The notes under the pieces were generated by a model. The model did no database searches and was not told the origin of the DNA. It saw only the letters and a list, made by a program, of their open reading frames with translations. Positions 23,245-34,754 of a stretch of 64,000 nucleotides of DNA are shown here, piece by piece (position 1 is the stretch's first letter; every line of letters starts with the position of its first letter). The DNA is from Epiperipatus broadwayi (Eukaryota; Onychophora; Udeonychophora; Euonychophora; Peripatidae): the NCBI GenBank assembly GCA_028023455.1, contig JAQFVV010000002.1, positions 34,356,289 through 34,420,288 of the forward strand, given 5' to 3'. The position numbers and the translations under genes were made by a program.

Positions 23245-24045
23245 TACCCTTACTTCTCGATGTATAATATAGTTTGAAATACAACTAGCTCAATTAAATT
23301 ATTATGCTTAATTAAAATTTGCATATTTATCTTTAATATACTTTTATATTATCGTATCCTAATTAAATTTATTATCAATTATCAAAATCAATATAGTTTT
23401 AGATTATGTACTAATTAATAAGTATTTATCAAAATCATGAGACTGTGAAGTAAAGTTACAAAGCAATAAGTAGATTTACATTGAGTCAATATCTTCCAAA
23501 CATATTATCTCAATGGCATAAGAATACTATTACCTCCTTATTAACTTACTACTACCTCTATAGCATTCTTATGGCTTTTAAATAAAATAAACTATCTTTA
23601 ATAATAATAAAATAAATAAAGCTTAACTTTTAATTTTTAAAATATAATTAAATAATCTCAGGTTCTTCTAATTATCTTATAGTAATAATAACTCATGTAA
23701 ATAAGTATGATATGGGATTTTACATCAAACCTAAATACACCTAACTTATTTTAATAATAATAATAATACTAATCTTAGAGTATAACCTAATCTTCTCTAT
23801 TTCTGTTATATCAATAATCACTAAATAAATAATCATATGTATATCTTTTATTTTCATATAGTATCTTAATTTTGGAATAGATCAAAATCTTATAATTCAA
23901 TAATCTGTGGCAACTCTATGACCATTGTAAGATGATGTAATAATGTTAATCAATTCTCATAAATGATAATCAGGAAAATATTGTATTTATTTCTAAAATA
24001 ATATTAATAAATTCACATTGTGCAAATATTATGTTTCTTCAAATT
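23245..24045. other. AT-rich non-coding stretch
   Basis: Nothing was recognised. Short TAA trinucleotide runs lie near 23750. Confidence 0.45.
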
Positions 24046-24049
24046 ATCT

Positions 24050-27000
24050 GCTGTCAAATGCTGTGGTGCAAAATAATGAACTCGACACACTTTTAAAAAC
24101 AAATTAAACAAATTTATTTACATTAACTTTGATTAAGAATTTATTTACAATATTTACATTTCAAATTTGGAAAAAAACAAAAGAAAATAAAAATAAGAAA
24201 ATAATAATACAAAATGTTTACACTGTTATTAGCTCATACTCCTATTAAATAATCTATACATTCTTTTAAAATGCTATACTAATATTATTGAAGTATGTTT
24301 TTAAAACTTAGACTTTAAATACATATCAGTGAACTTCAATTATTACACAGAAAAATTTATGTAAATAATCTTTATGTAGCATATGTAAACAATTAAACTT
24401 TATTAATTAAATTGCTACATCACTTAAGTATTGCTATTATTCATTTTATAATGTACTAGTATGTGTTTACTTTATTATCAGCATTACTTTAATAGCATAA
24501 TATAGAAACTAATGTATCCTTGTAATGTAATAACAAATAATTGATTATAATTTTATATTTCACTTAATGCAATTCATGCTATATGTTTTTATTAAATATG
24601 CATTACATATATGTACTGTTAAAATAATAATATTTAAATTATTCATCAATTTCAAATTCATAAAGCACTATATTAGATAAATTTTATGATTCTTTTCTGT
24701 GTGAAATTATTACTTTAATCCATGTGTTATGCTACTCCTTCCTAATAAATTTCTATCTACAAAACATCCTTTAAAACTTATTTAAACTTTCCGGAAAAAC
24801 AATCATCTACTTTACATAAATACTAATTATTCAAAACTATTTATACTTCATCATATTCAGTAAACCTTTAATTCAAACATAAACTTCTACATAAAACTTA
24901 ACTTAATTTATCCAATAAAATATAATAAAATATAAACTTTGAAATCTCTTCCTAACTTTTAAATAAAATAATTACCGATATGAATAATAAATATAATTTT
25001 AATACTCCAACATAATAATAATAAAAAATAAAATCAAAATTTATTTACGAAAGAATCATATAATTATTTCTAAGCTTTTTATGTAATGTTGTATCATATT
25101 TATATCATAAATTCAAATTATGCATATTTAAATAAACTGTTACTGCCAATATAATGTGTGTATATTTTTAAAATATTCATACATCCATTCAACACTAACA
25201 TATCATTCGGTTGATCTAAAGAAAAACATATTAAATACATCAAAATTATTATTATATAATTTTACCATCAATAATGATTTAATGTACAGTCCATCTTCCA
25301 ATATTCTTCGGAATTACAGCTTCATAAAATAATTTACATTTATACTCACGACCATACTTTAAAATATTCTGTGTTATATTAATTATAAAACAAACTCATG
25401 CAATTAATCATTATATTATTTTTTAGTTATTATTTAAAGATATGTACCTATCTTATTTTAATAAATTAATAATATTTAATTTTTATATTAGATAAATAAA
25501 ACAGAGTTCATATTACGTGACTCCAGCGATGTTTTCTTTTCCACTATAAAGTTTTTTTTAATCCTAGGCACATATTCACTAGCACACCATTTCCTGTTTC
25601 CGGTCCATCACGTGTTTTTTTAAAGTTTATGAAAACGAAAATGTTCTTTTTTTAAAAAAATAAGTTCCCACAAGAAAATAAAATAAAATTAAAATAACTT
25701 ATAGGATCCTGGTTTAGTTCTTTTAAAATATTATTCAAAAGTTATTATTTTAATTTAGTCTATAGTTTATAAAAATTTATATTTAATTATTTTAAATTGA
25801 CTGAGACGTCCACATATTTCTTGCGCATTTCTTAACAAAAAACATCCAGGTAAGAATAATCTTCTTTATCTATAAACGACCCGCGTTTAAATTATTTCAA
25901 TATAATAATTCTATTATATTAAGATTTTTAGCTAATTATATTTCAATTGACTTGCCTTTAAAATTATCAACATTCAGTCTTTAAAACATGAAGACTTAAC
26001 AAGGCAAGTATTTATAAAACTACTTTCATTTTTAATATCTTTACTTAAGATATATTTTTAAATTTATAGCTTGCAAAAATACTTTCTTCATAAAGAAGTA
26101 TTTTATTCTTTAAAATATCTATTTTCTAATAAGCAATAGTAATTAGCTTTTAAAATTATATACTGTCCAAAATACTACTTTTCTCCATCTTATAATTTTC
26201 CGAACTAATCCAGCGTTTGACATATTTCTAAGGTAAAGTTTCCGATATATTTTCACTATATATGATGTTCCCATGACCATTTGCTTGCAAATTGAGCTTC
26301 AATTTAGAGACGATTGATAGGAAAATTTAAATTAACACTGCATGTCTACTATTTAAAACTTTTATAGATTATTTATAACGACACTCTTGTAATTTTTTTT
26401 AAAAATGATTTTAGAGCATCTATAAATTTACTTAGCTATTTTTCTAATAGCACAATTAACTTGAAAATTCAATCACGAAGTCCCCTTCTAACAATTGAAC
26501 TGAGCTTTTATACCGGAAGAAACTTCCCATTTGATTGGTACATTTAAACAATCAATTTGCTGGCTTATTTACATATTTACCAACAACACAAAATTAAAAA
26601 TAAATAATGACTTATTTAATATTTATTACATTATTACATTTTTAAAATAATTCTTATCGTTTATTTAAATCCATTAAACACTTTTAAAAAAATATATTAT
26701 TTCACTTGATTTTAATTTTAACTTTTATAAGATTATTTTTAAATAAACTAAATATTTTTTATACGTCATATTTTTAAAACAATATTTTAAAATCAGATTT
26801 AATATTTTACATTGAATATCTTTATTTTTATCTCGTGATAACTCACGTGTTATTTATAAATTTTACAACATAATTTTAAAATAGTTCTGCAACTTTACTA
26901 AACAACTTCCACGCATGTGTGTGTATATCTAATTAACATCTGTTTTTTATAACACCAGAAACGCTTGCCATCGTCTAAAAATAAACTAACAATTGCATTT

Positions 27001-27468
27001 TTTAAAATAAATATTTTTTAAATAAATAAAATATTATAATAGATTTTAAAATAATTATTCGATATTATTAAAATCAAATATCAATCTTCTATTTAAGTAT
27101 TTATAATAATTAAAATATTTATATTCTTTTATAATATTATTTTATCAACAATAAACATATGTATTTAATTTTAACTTGTCTTTTAAACACTTTTAGCTTT
27201 AAATATTTATTTATTAAATATATTAATGCAGTATTGATTATGGCCATTATTCCCAACTATATATTATAATCATCATCATTTAAAATGTCTCTCTCAATAT
27301 CAGCACAATTTCACATATCAAATATTCATAGATTGCTTTAATTAAACCTTTTAAAATATTACCATAAGCAAAATTAACATCACATATTCAAATATATCTT
27401 AAATTTAAAATTTTTAATAGATTAGCACAAAATTAAATGGTGACCCATACAAAAGGGCACAATATATA
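24050..27468 (+). repeat. Long AT-rich block ending in the duplicated repeat end
   Basis: The last 426 bp (27043-27468) match 1-432, so at least the right end belongs to a dispersed repeat. Composition is extremely AT-rich and even over about 3.4 kb, without a frame above chance on either strand. The left limit is a guess based on the change to this composition near 24050. No long terminal repeat, tRNA primer site or transposase trace was seen. It may be a large non-autonomous element or a deeply decayed one. Confidence 0.45.
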
Positions 27469-27469
27469 T

Positions 27470-29215
27470 GTAATCAGTGCTCGGCATAAAGTTTGAAGAT
27501 TTGCTATCTTCATAAAAACCAAGCACTTATTATATATGTGTGTGGTAAATGATAATATACACACTATATAGTATTATATAAAAGTCAATTTTATTATTCC
27601 TCCTAGTAGCAATCTTCCTAATGGAAATTTGTATCTTTTATCATTATATATACTAATTCTATTTTGCCTTTCTTTTTACTAATCACTAAGACCTATTTTG
27701 GGCAGCAGAAATATAGGCTAATATTGATGAGATAGACAATGATCACAATTGTACCATAAACAAACCATCCATCCATCCCAAATTTCTTGGAGAAAAGAAA
27801 TTTATAAAATACTACTATATGCTGAAGTAGTGTTGGAAGATGTGTGTTGGATCAAAACATACTCAGTATGTTACTGAAAAGAAAACCAATGCACTTTCTG
27901 TTATTATGATGCCTACATAATGTCTGCACTCAAATTGGGTACTCAGTTGCCAATGACAATAGAAAAGAAAGAAAAAATTATGTAACTACAGTTAAAAATC
28001 CCCATTACCATGTAATAATTCAAGCTTAAAGTGCTAAAGGTGTAATAAATCATATAAACATGAGCATCTTATAAGATGGCAAAATAAGTGGGATTGAACT
28101 GAGAGGGTTTAAATCCATGCATGATCAACAAAAAAAGTGAATGGTTTCATTGCAAAACTATCTGTGGATATAATCCTATAAAAATTACCCTAACTAATTT
28201 TCAAGTATCCATTTATTGTGTCTGTAATATAATTCTACACTCCATAAATCCAAATAAGAAGAAAATTGAGAACTTTTACGATCAGGAGCAGTCACAAATT
28301 GTCAAAATATGCAGGCAAAATAATATTCCTAAGGAAAATAAAATATTTTTAGATAATATGGACTTGCAAGCATAAGTGAGATATAAGAATGACTACATTC
28401 TATGACATTTTTATTGACAACCATACCGACAGATGTCACTAGGTAAAGTTTACAAAAGTCAAATTTATCATATTTTTTTAGTATATAGTATTAAACGACT
28501 TCAAAAAATTGTGGAAATATATGTGTATAAACTTTTGCAAATGAAAAACAATCACAAATGTGTTTAATATCTTATAATATATCTAAGATCTTTCTAAGTT
28601 TTAGTAGAATTGATTTGATGTTTTGGACAACAACTATATAATCTATGAATTAAAATAACAAAATAATTAAATATAAGTTTTAAAAAAAAAATGGCTTAAT
28701 ATTAAATAGCTTAAAAAAACAAAACAGATATTAGAAGATATATAAAAACAAATTTTTATAATTAAAATAAATGGAGATTTTTGATGAAAATGAATAGAAA
28801 ACTCCAAAGAGCAATTTATGATGATGACATGGTCCATATCATGATAGTTCTAATTTGGAGATAATTTGCTTTAAAAATGTTGATGGGCATATTATATCTG
28901 ATCAAAAACAGAGGCCATTGATAATAAACATATCTAGCTATTCATTGATAAGATCAAATAGGTCATAAAAAATAGATAAAATCATGGAATTTTTAAATAT
29001 GCATTAATGATTATTCTATTGCACAATTGGTTAGCGATTTAGACTTATCTCCAATTTTGGTATCCAATTGCCAGTTACTAAAAATATATTTTGTTCACAA
29101 GTTTTGTTTCTTAATTTTTGAATTTCTTTAATACTTGCTTAAATTATTAAGATATAAAGGATTGTATTATATTAATGTTGAATGAATATTAATTATATGC
29201 AGAATTATATTCAAG
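27470..29215. other. Mostly non-coding stretch with a small tRNA-foldback core remnant
   Basis: At 27472-27530 the block AATCAGTGCTCGG...GATTTGCTATCTT resembles, partly inverted, the core of the tRNA-related foldbacks (1335-1370; 48605-48640). The frame at 28121-28375 has no confident family. Nothing else was recognised. Confidence 0.4.
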
Positions 29216-29220
29216 AATAA

Positions 29221-29290
29221 TTTATAGAATATCATTTCTTACAAATATATATATATATATATATATTTGTAAGAAATGATATTCTATAAA
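29221..29290. repeat. Perfect 70-bp palindrome with AT centre
   Basis: The 26-bp left arm starting TTTATAGAATATCATTTCTT is matched exactly by the right arm ending AAGAAATGATATTCTATAAA. Between them are about 18 bp of alternating AT. A partial third copy of the arm (AAATGATATTCTATATAT) follows at 29288-29305, then more TA repeat. It could extrude as a cruciform and is a likely site of replication slippage. Confidence 0.95.
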
Positions 29291-29329
29291 TGATATTCTA
29301 TATATATATATATATATATATTTAGATCA

Positions 29330-30030
29330 ACACTACCTCTTTTCTATCTATGATCTGTATATTATATGGTATGTTTTCATGATCAAAAATGTCCTATACA
29401 AATTCTCCTTACCTTGCTAATTTATGGGATTCAGCTTAGTTCATATATAACCTATTCAAAGTTTCATTTGTGATCCCTTTGCCATTTTAATTTTCTTTCA
29501 TATAGCAACAACATATTAAAATGTATCCAACAACCTTGGCCTATTTTTGACTCTTCTCCAATAGAATATTTTCTGCCTTTTGATCTGAAAGACCTCTTCT
29601 TCAGTCAATTGATATTTTGTTTTAAAATAATGTTTTGTTGTTTGCATGATTGTGATTAACTGTAATCCATATCAATCCATTTTGATGTTATTTAACCCTG
29701 AAGATAGTGTGGCTGATCTAAGATATTATTCTTTTTTTCTTACATACTGTTATATATATATTGGGACATGGGTTCAAAGTAACGACCTTTGTACGTGATT
29801 AATGTTAATCCTTAATATTTTACTATCAGTTTAGTTATAATACTTGTTTCATAAGAGTATTTAATATTTAATAGTAAATTGTATCTGAAATACTGCAAAC
29901 TCTGGAGTCAATATTGTGTAAAAAGTATTTATTTCTTTAGCATAGCAATACTGTTGCAAAGGCCATTATAAATATTTTTCATTATCATCTACTAAAGATT
30001 CTGATTAATTAATATTACAAATAATTTTTT
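29330..30030. other. AT-rich non-coding stretch
   Basis: Nothing was recognised. Confidence 0.45.
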
Positions 30031-30039
30031 TGAATATAC

Positions 30040-31340
30040 ATTTTAGTTATTATCCATGTTTCCATTATTTGAAAAGAAAATTTTCTATTCTTCAGTCTAT
30101 AGGTGGAGCTCTTACTGAAAGTCATCCTCCTCACAGCTCTCACAGAAGGGCTCTGAAAAGGTTTTGCAGCAGTGAAATGTGCCTTTTATATTTATTTGGC
30201 CCTTTAAAGGACTTATTTTGCTGCTAATGTACTCTTTAATTCCCTAAATCTCAGTTTCAGTGCATTTTTAACACAATTTCCCTATGTCTACCTTGTGCTT
30301 ATCAGCATTTAACTACCTCATTTCCTCCCATGTTTGGTGGGTGGTTCAACTGTTTCATGGATGATAAAGGGTGTTATTCCCTCTTAGATTCTTAAATATT
30401 TCTCCTACTCCAATTTCCCTGTCATTCAGAACTTGTTTATAAAAATTTTTGTGTTGTTCCAGTTATTTAGGCCATTTTAATGATCTTTTTTTTTTTTTCA
30501 AACACCTCCTCCTCTGGGATAACTAACTGCCTAAAATTCCACTCAATTTTCACATTACTCAATTAAAATTATTAATAACAAGTTTTCCATGTTTTTTTTT
30601 GTTTTTACCTCAATATACTTAATTTTTCCATTTCAAAATTGTTTTCTTCATATTACTTTTCATTCCTTCAAACTGTTTAAAGATGGCCGTTGCCCCTAGC
30701 AGAAAAAATGTTCACAGTCCTAAACTACATAAACTAAAACCTTCAAAATTATCCAAATTTTATCCAAATTGTATTTACTTCAAACAAAACTTAACTAAAA
30801 ACATCATCACCAAAGAACTTATTTCAAAGTCTCCATCTCCTTGCCCTCTGGATTTTCCTCCCTTTCAGGCTGTGGTTTGCTCTATCAAAGGTAAAAAGCA
30901 AGTCAAAAAGAACAACATGACCAATCATAATGTCACCCCAAGTACTATGGGGAAAACTAAAACTACTCATCTACAAAAGACAAAAACTAGCCTGTTGTAT
31001 CTAAGCATAACTCAGAAATCTCCTCATTCATCCCTGAAACCTCTAAAGACTTAACATCTAGCAATTCCTCTAAAGTTAATGTCACATATGGATTCTCCTA
31101 TCAATCCACCAGGGCAACTAAGCCTATCAACATTGCTCCTTACCAAAGACTCTTTTTTGTCTGAACTACACACTCTTACCATATCCCCTTCCCATTTTAT
31201 ATGTATTCCCTTCCCCTTCACCATATTGTACTTGAATTTCATTTTGCCATATAATCATCTCTTTGTAAACCTTTTTTAACTGTTGTGTATTTTGTCTTTT
31301 TGATGAATAAAAGTTTTCATCACTGAGAAAAAAAAAAATT
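30040..31340 (+). mobile_element. LINE-like non-autonomous copy with polyadenylated 3' end
   Basis: The region is less AT-rich and pyrimidine-rich on this strand compared with its flanks, and ends with AATAAA (31306-31311), CATCACTGAG and an 11-base A-run (31328-31338). The 3' 190 bp are shared with the minus-strand copy at 9174-9436. It contains one clear frame (30683-31054) but no endonuclease or reverse transcriptase. It looks like a deletion derivative joining the 5' part and 3' UTR of a LINE; a retrocopied transcript is the alternative. Confidence 0.6.
30683..31054 (+). CDS. Basic, Ser/Lys-rich ORF1-like protein of 123 aa, unassigned
   Basis: The frame opens with MAVAPSRKN. It is rich in Lys, Ser, Pro and Thr, with the stretch KGKKQVKKNN near residues 73-82, so it is strongly basic. 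No zinc knuckle or RRM can be seen. Position in a polyadenylated repeat suggests the N-terminal part of a LINE ORF1 product, which would bind nucleic acid. That is inference from context and charge. The ATG chosen is the only one that opens the frame. A second overlapping frame at 31079-31279 lies in the 3' UTR-like tail and is not supported. Confidence 0.35.
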   Translation: MAVAPSRKNVHSPKLHKLKPSKLSKFYPNCIYFKQNLTKNIITKELISKSPSPCPLDFPPFQAVVCSIKGKKQVKKNNMTNHNVTPSTMGKTKTTHLQKTKTSLLYLSITQKSPHSSLKPLKT

Positions 31341-31599
31341 TTTTTTTATTCATTTCTTTTTTTCTTTAGTAATTTCTAGATTATCTGTAAGTGAAAACAA
31401 ATATAAAATTATGTGTTTTATTATATAATATAACCAATAAATAAGAGAGAAAGAAAGAAAATGAAACAAATAAAAATACTTTTTTTAGAGGATGATGATT
31501 ACCAATCAGTAACCACCATAATAGGGTAAAGTCAGTGGTTCTCCTATATATGATATATACTATAATGAAAAGAGCCATAGGGGTATGGATAATAATAAC

Positions 31600-31740
31600 T
31601 AAACATTATAAATATACTAATTCACAGTTAATAAATTTTAAGAGAAGAATTCTGAACTCACTCTATCAAAATATAAATGCTCTTAATATTGAAAGCACAC
31701 ACCAAGGAGTCATTAGGTTATAACATATTCTGTCTCGTAA
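31600..31740 (+). repeat. Repeat F, copy 1
   Basis: AATAAATTTTAAGAG followed by CTCTTAATATT, CACACACCAAGGAGT and GTTATAACATATTCTGTCTC matches 39845-39975 in the same orientation. It has no frame and no class I recognise. The second copy ends at the start of the Penelope cluster. Confidence 0.6.
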
Positions 31741-31744
31741 TGTA

Positions 31745-32325
31745 TTTGTATATCCCTCTCCAATATAATAACACATCTTACCACCACTATTCTCACCACT
31801 TCATTGCAATAATCTGATGAATTCAAACCTCTTGATAAAGGATAATAATGTTTCTTAAGTTTTATTTGTGCCACTTTACTTTTCAAAATAATTTCTTTTG
31901 CTAAAACAATTTATTTTTGGTCATTAATTATAATAATAATAAGATCTCAGGGTTCTTTATTAGATATTTCTAATATTAAAATTATCACTCTTTTATTTTA
32001 TTTATGAGTTGTTAAACAATGAATCGTATCTTAGTGAAAATATGAGAAGACATACTCTAACCCCTAAGATAATGTCTACCTAATTTACAATAATAAATTT
32101 TAAAGAAAATATTTTGGTTAAAGTAAAATACATAGAAACTCTTAATTTAGAATAAAATAGTAATCACCTAGGAAAGCATTTGAATACCAAGAGTGAATAA
32201 GAAATGTTATGGTCACTCGGGATATCCTATTAATAACTAATACCAACTTCTTCGAATAAAGTTGAGATAATAATTTAAGCAGTAAATAATGAATAAGCAG
32301 ATAATAATTTTATCACTTAAGTGTC
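31745..32325. other. AT-rich non-coding stretch
   Basis: Nothing was recognised. Confidence 0.45.
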
Positions 32326-32329
32326 CTCT

Positions 32330-32600
32330 TTCTCAAATCATAGAAATGTTTGATAAATTTAAAATCGTTATTTTTATCTTTTTCTTTCTCCTTATATTTA
32401 AATTCTATTGGTTGAGAAGCTATTGGAAGACAAAGTAATTTTTAAAACTTCTCAACTAATAGAATTTAAATATGAGAAAGAAAAAGATAAAAATAACGAT
32501 TTTAAGTCTCACACACATTCCTATGATTTGAGAAAAAGAATGTTCTGAGGAAGGTACTTGTTATTGTACTGAAATGTCAGCTATTTAGCTATTTTACTAT
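32330..32600. repeat. Foldback element with a hammerhead-like tail
   Basis: Arms 32332-32435 and 32445-32535 are inverted copies (TTTCTCAAATCATAGAAATG; AAATCGTTATTTTTATCTTT; and complements). Just outside the right arm, 32536-32577 reads TTCTGAGGAAGGTAC...GTACTGAAATGTCAG, which can fold as a GTAC stem between CTGAGGA and GAAAT. A similar motif with a similar downstream sequence is found on the minus strand at 61108-61146. Confidence 0.75.
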
Positions 32601-32604
32601 ATGG

Positions 32605-32990
32605 AATATCCCGAAAATAATAATAATATGAAGTTATATATTTATGCATATATGTATAGATAAACTTGTAGGATATTTAGCACATCTACTAGTCATATCT
32701 ACAATTTCTGCTTCAAATCTGGTTTGAACTTAATACTTTTTTTGGTCAGTTAATAACCTTTAGCCAATCCAAATAGCCATAAAATAATTGGATCATAGAT
32801 ATGAATCTTCTATTGTTAGCTTGACAGTAATACCAAAAAAGAAAAATCAAAATCTTAACAACCAGTTATTGATTAGTTTGCTCTCTTTCTATTTTAAGGA
32901 GAGAAGCATAGACACGTTTAACATTCAATGAACTATTCAAAACTATATTAAATTACTAATATTTCTGTAATTTTCACTGCATAACTCTCA
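32605..32990. other. AT-rich non-coding stretch
   Basis: Nothing was recognised. Confidence 0.45.
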
Positions 32991-32994
32991 CACG

Positions 32995-33290
32995 AGATAG
33001 GGACTGATTTCTATCCACTTTTAACACCTTGTGTATGAATGTACCCATAAACATCGTGTTTTGGGTCATATGTTTAGGATTACATCCCTCCTCAATGTGT
33101 TAAAAGCGGATAGAAACCAGTCTCTATTTTGGGTGAGTGGTGTGGTGAAAATTACACTAAGCCAATAAAAATCACATGATCACCATTGCCTGTTTCGAAA
33201 ATGACACTACAGAAATATTATTCATTATTGGATAATCTCTAGTTTAATGAATGGGTAATAAAATTATTAATCTACTTCTATTAAATGGCT
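32995..33290. repeat. Repeat G, copy 1, with an inverted first part
   Basis: GATAGGGACTGATTTCTATC (33000) is inverted at 33100-33125 (GGATAGAAACCAGTCTCTAT). The segment 33062-33275, from CATATGTTTAGGATTACATC to ATTATTGGATAATCTCTAGT, recurs as 33467-33600. A fragment of the tRNA-related foldback arm (33350-33425) separates the copies. It is non-coding. Confidence 0.65.
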
Positions 33291-33349
33291 GTGAGGACAG
33301 CAAGTTTGACCCATCAATTAAACAGTAGTAATTTGCTATCTATACATAC

Positions 33350-33605
33350 AAAACAATGATATAAGAACATGTGTACAAGATTATGGTCTGGACCAACTGA
33401 CGAATGCTGATTCAGCATGAAAGGTGTATGTTGATCACACATTCTTTTTTCCGTATGCTTGGTTATATGTTTATGATTACACCCCTCTACAAGATGTTAA
33501 ACGTGGGTAGAAACCAGTCCCTACTATGTGATATAGTGAAAAATACACTTCAGAAATATTATTCATTATTGGATAATCTCTAGTCTAATGAATAACTAAT
33601 AAAAA
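33350..33605. repeat. Foldback arm fragment followed by repeat G, copy 2
   Basis: 33380-33420 holds GGACCAACTGACGAATGCTG and CAGCATGAAA, the tRNA-related foldback arm. From 33467 the repeat-G block runs again (ATATGTTTATGATTACACCC; GGTAGAAACCAGTCCCTACT; ATTATTGGATAATCTCTAGT). The internal GGCCTGTTT-type portion of copy 1 is absent. Confidence 0.6.
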
Positions 33606-33609
33606 TTAA

Positions 33610-34000
33610 TATATTAAATTATTGTCTTACTTTTCTTTTATTTCAAACATAGTATCGTTTTATTATAACATTATCACTTTAAGTCAGTTTTCTTATTTTC
33701 TTTTGTTGTTATTCTTTTGTGAAGAAATTATAATGGTTATCCAGTAAGTCAAACATCCCATAGTAGTAATAAATTAAAAAGCTTAAAAATAAAAAATTTG
33801 AGATTGATGAACGTGTATAAAAATAGAAATAAATATTTCTTTATTTAGCAAAAATATATTTAATAAGATAATAGAAGATTTTATTAACTCAAAAAAATAC
33901 CATAATTAATTACAGATATAAAAATATTTATAAGTATAATTAATAAGAAACAAATTTTAAAAAAAACTTTAGTGAATTTACACAACGGAAAATAATTAGA
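33610..34000. other. AT-rich non-coding stretch
   Basis: Nothing was recognised. Confidence 0.45.
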
Positions 34001-34003
34001 TTA

Positions 34004-34099
34004 CTTCAAGAAGTATTTATCATGCATCTTCATATAGGCGGACATCATTTCCTTCAAGAATTATTTATCATGTATCATCATATAGGTGGACACCATTTC
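34004..34099. repeat. Tandem duplication, two 48-bp units
   Basis: CTTCAAGAAGTATTTATCAT at 34004 recurs at 34052 as CTTCAAGAATTATTTATCAT. Both units continue through CATATAGG-GGACA-CATTTC. There are seven or fewer differences by eye. Confidence 0.9.
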
Positions 34100-34344
34100 A
34101 TTCCATGACTATCAGGCTTATCAACACAAGGAACATCCCACATCCAAGGTAAATCTGGTAAAAAAAAAACAAAAAACATACCAATAAATAAATTAATAAA
34201 CTGCAGATCTAGTTTATTTTATAGTGTACGAATGAAGATGAAAATGCTATTCAAGATAGCCGTTATACCATAAATTAGTTGTAAATGTTATATATAGTGT
34301 TAATTTGTTGTGATATATATTCACATATATTTTTTTATACTCGT

Positions 34345-34622
34345 ATCACAGAACCCTCTCGTTCCAAATATTTAGAATTATTTGGCAGGCAGACCCATAA
34401 GGAGTCATTTTAATAAACTTACAAATACAATTTTTACTTTTCATTTATTTATGGTTGGGGTCAGACAAATGAGGGCTTCTTTATCAGATTGAATGAAAAA
34501 GCATTGATAAATGAAAAGTAAAAATTGTGTTTGCAAGTTTATTAAATTGATTCGTTACTTTTGGGTCTGCCTGCCAAATAATTCTGAGAAATGTGTTTAG
34601 ACTAAAAGTATTCTGTGACTTG
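34345..34622. repeat. Foldback element, about 280 bp
   Basis: Left arm 34345-34452 and right arm 34492-34622 are inverted copies. Shared blocks are ATTATTTGGCAGGCAGACCC and AATTTTTACTTTTCATTTAT and their complements. The loop contains GGTTGGGGTCAGACAAATGA. It is non-coding and MITE-like. Confidence 0.8.
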
Positions 34623-34754
34623 ATTACAATCTTAAATGTTACATATTCAGGCAGTATTAAGTGATTTATGTGCTGCTGAAATTATTAATGTTTTTATACA
34701 TATGTATACAGGCATATACATGGAAACAATAAAAAATATATAAGCTAATTAAAG

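Noticed and set aside
24050-27468. LTR retrotransposon using 1-432 and 27043-27468 as LTRs
   Set aside because: The interval would be 27 kb full of unrelated nested elements. No gag, protease, integrase or primer site was seen, and the shared end lacks TG...CA termini.
28121-28375. 84-codon frame with a phrase (IPKENKIFLDNMD) reminiscent of pogo/Tigger DDE transposases
   Set aside because: The similarity is about a dozen residues, lacks the His that normally follows the LDN block, and no other transposase landmark or terminal repeat was found nearby.
31051-31242. Minus-strand 63-codon frame and the overlapping plus-strand frame 31079-31279
   Set aside because: Both lie in the 3' UTR-like tail shared with 9174-9436, where the second copy does not preserve either frame.
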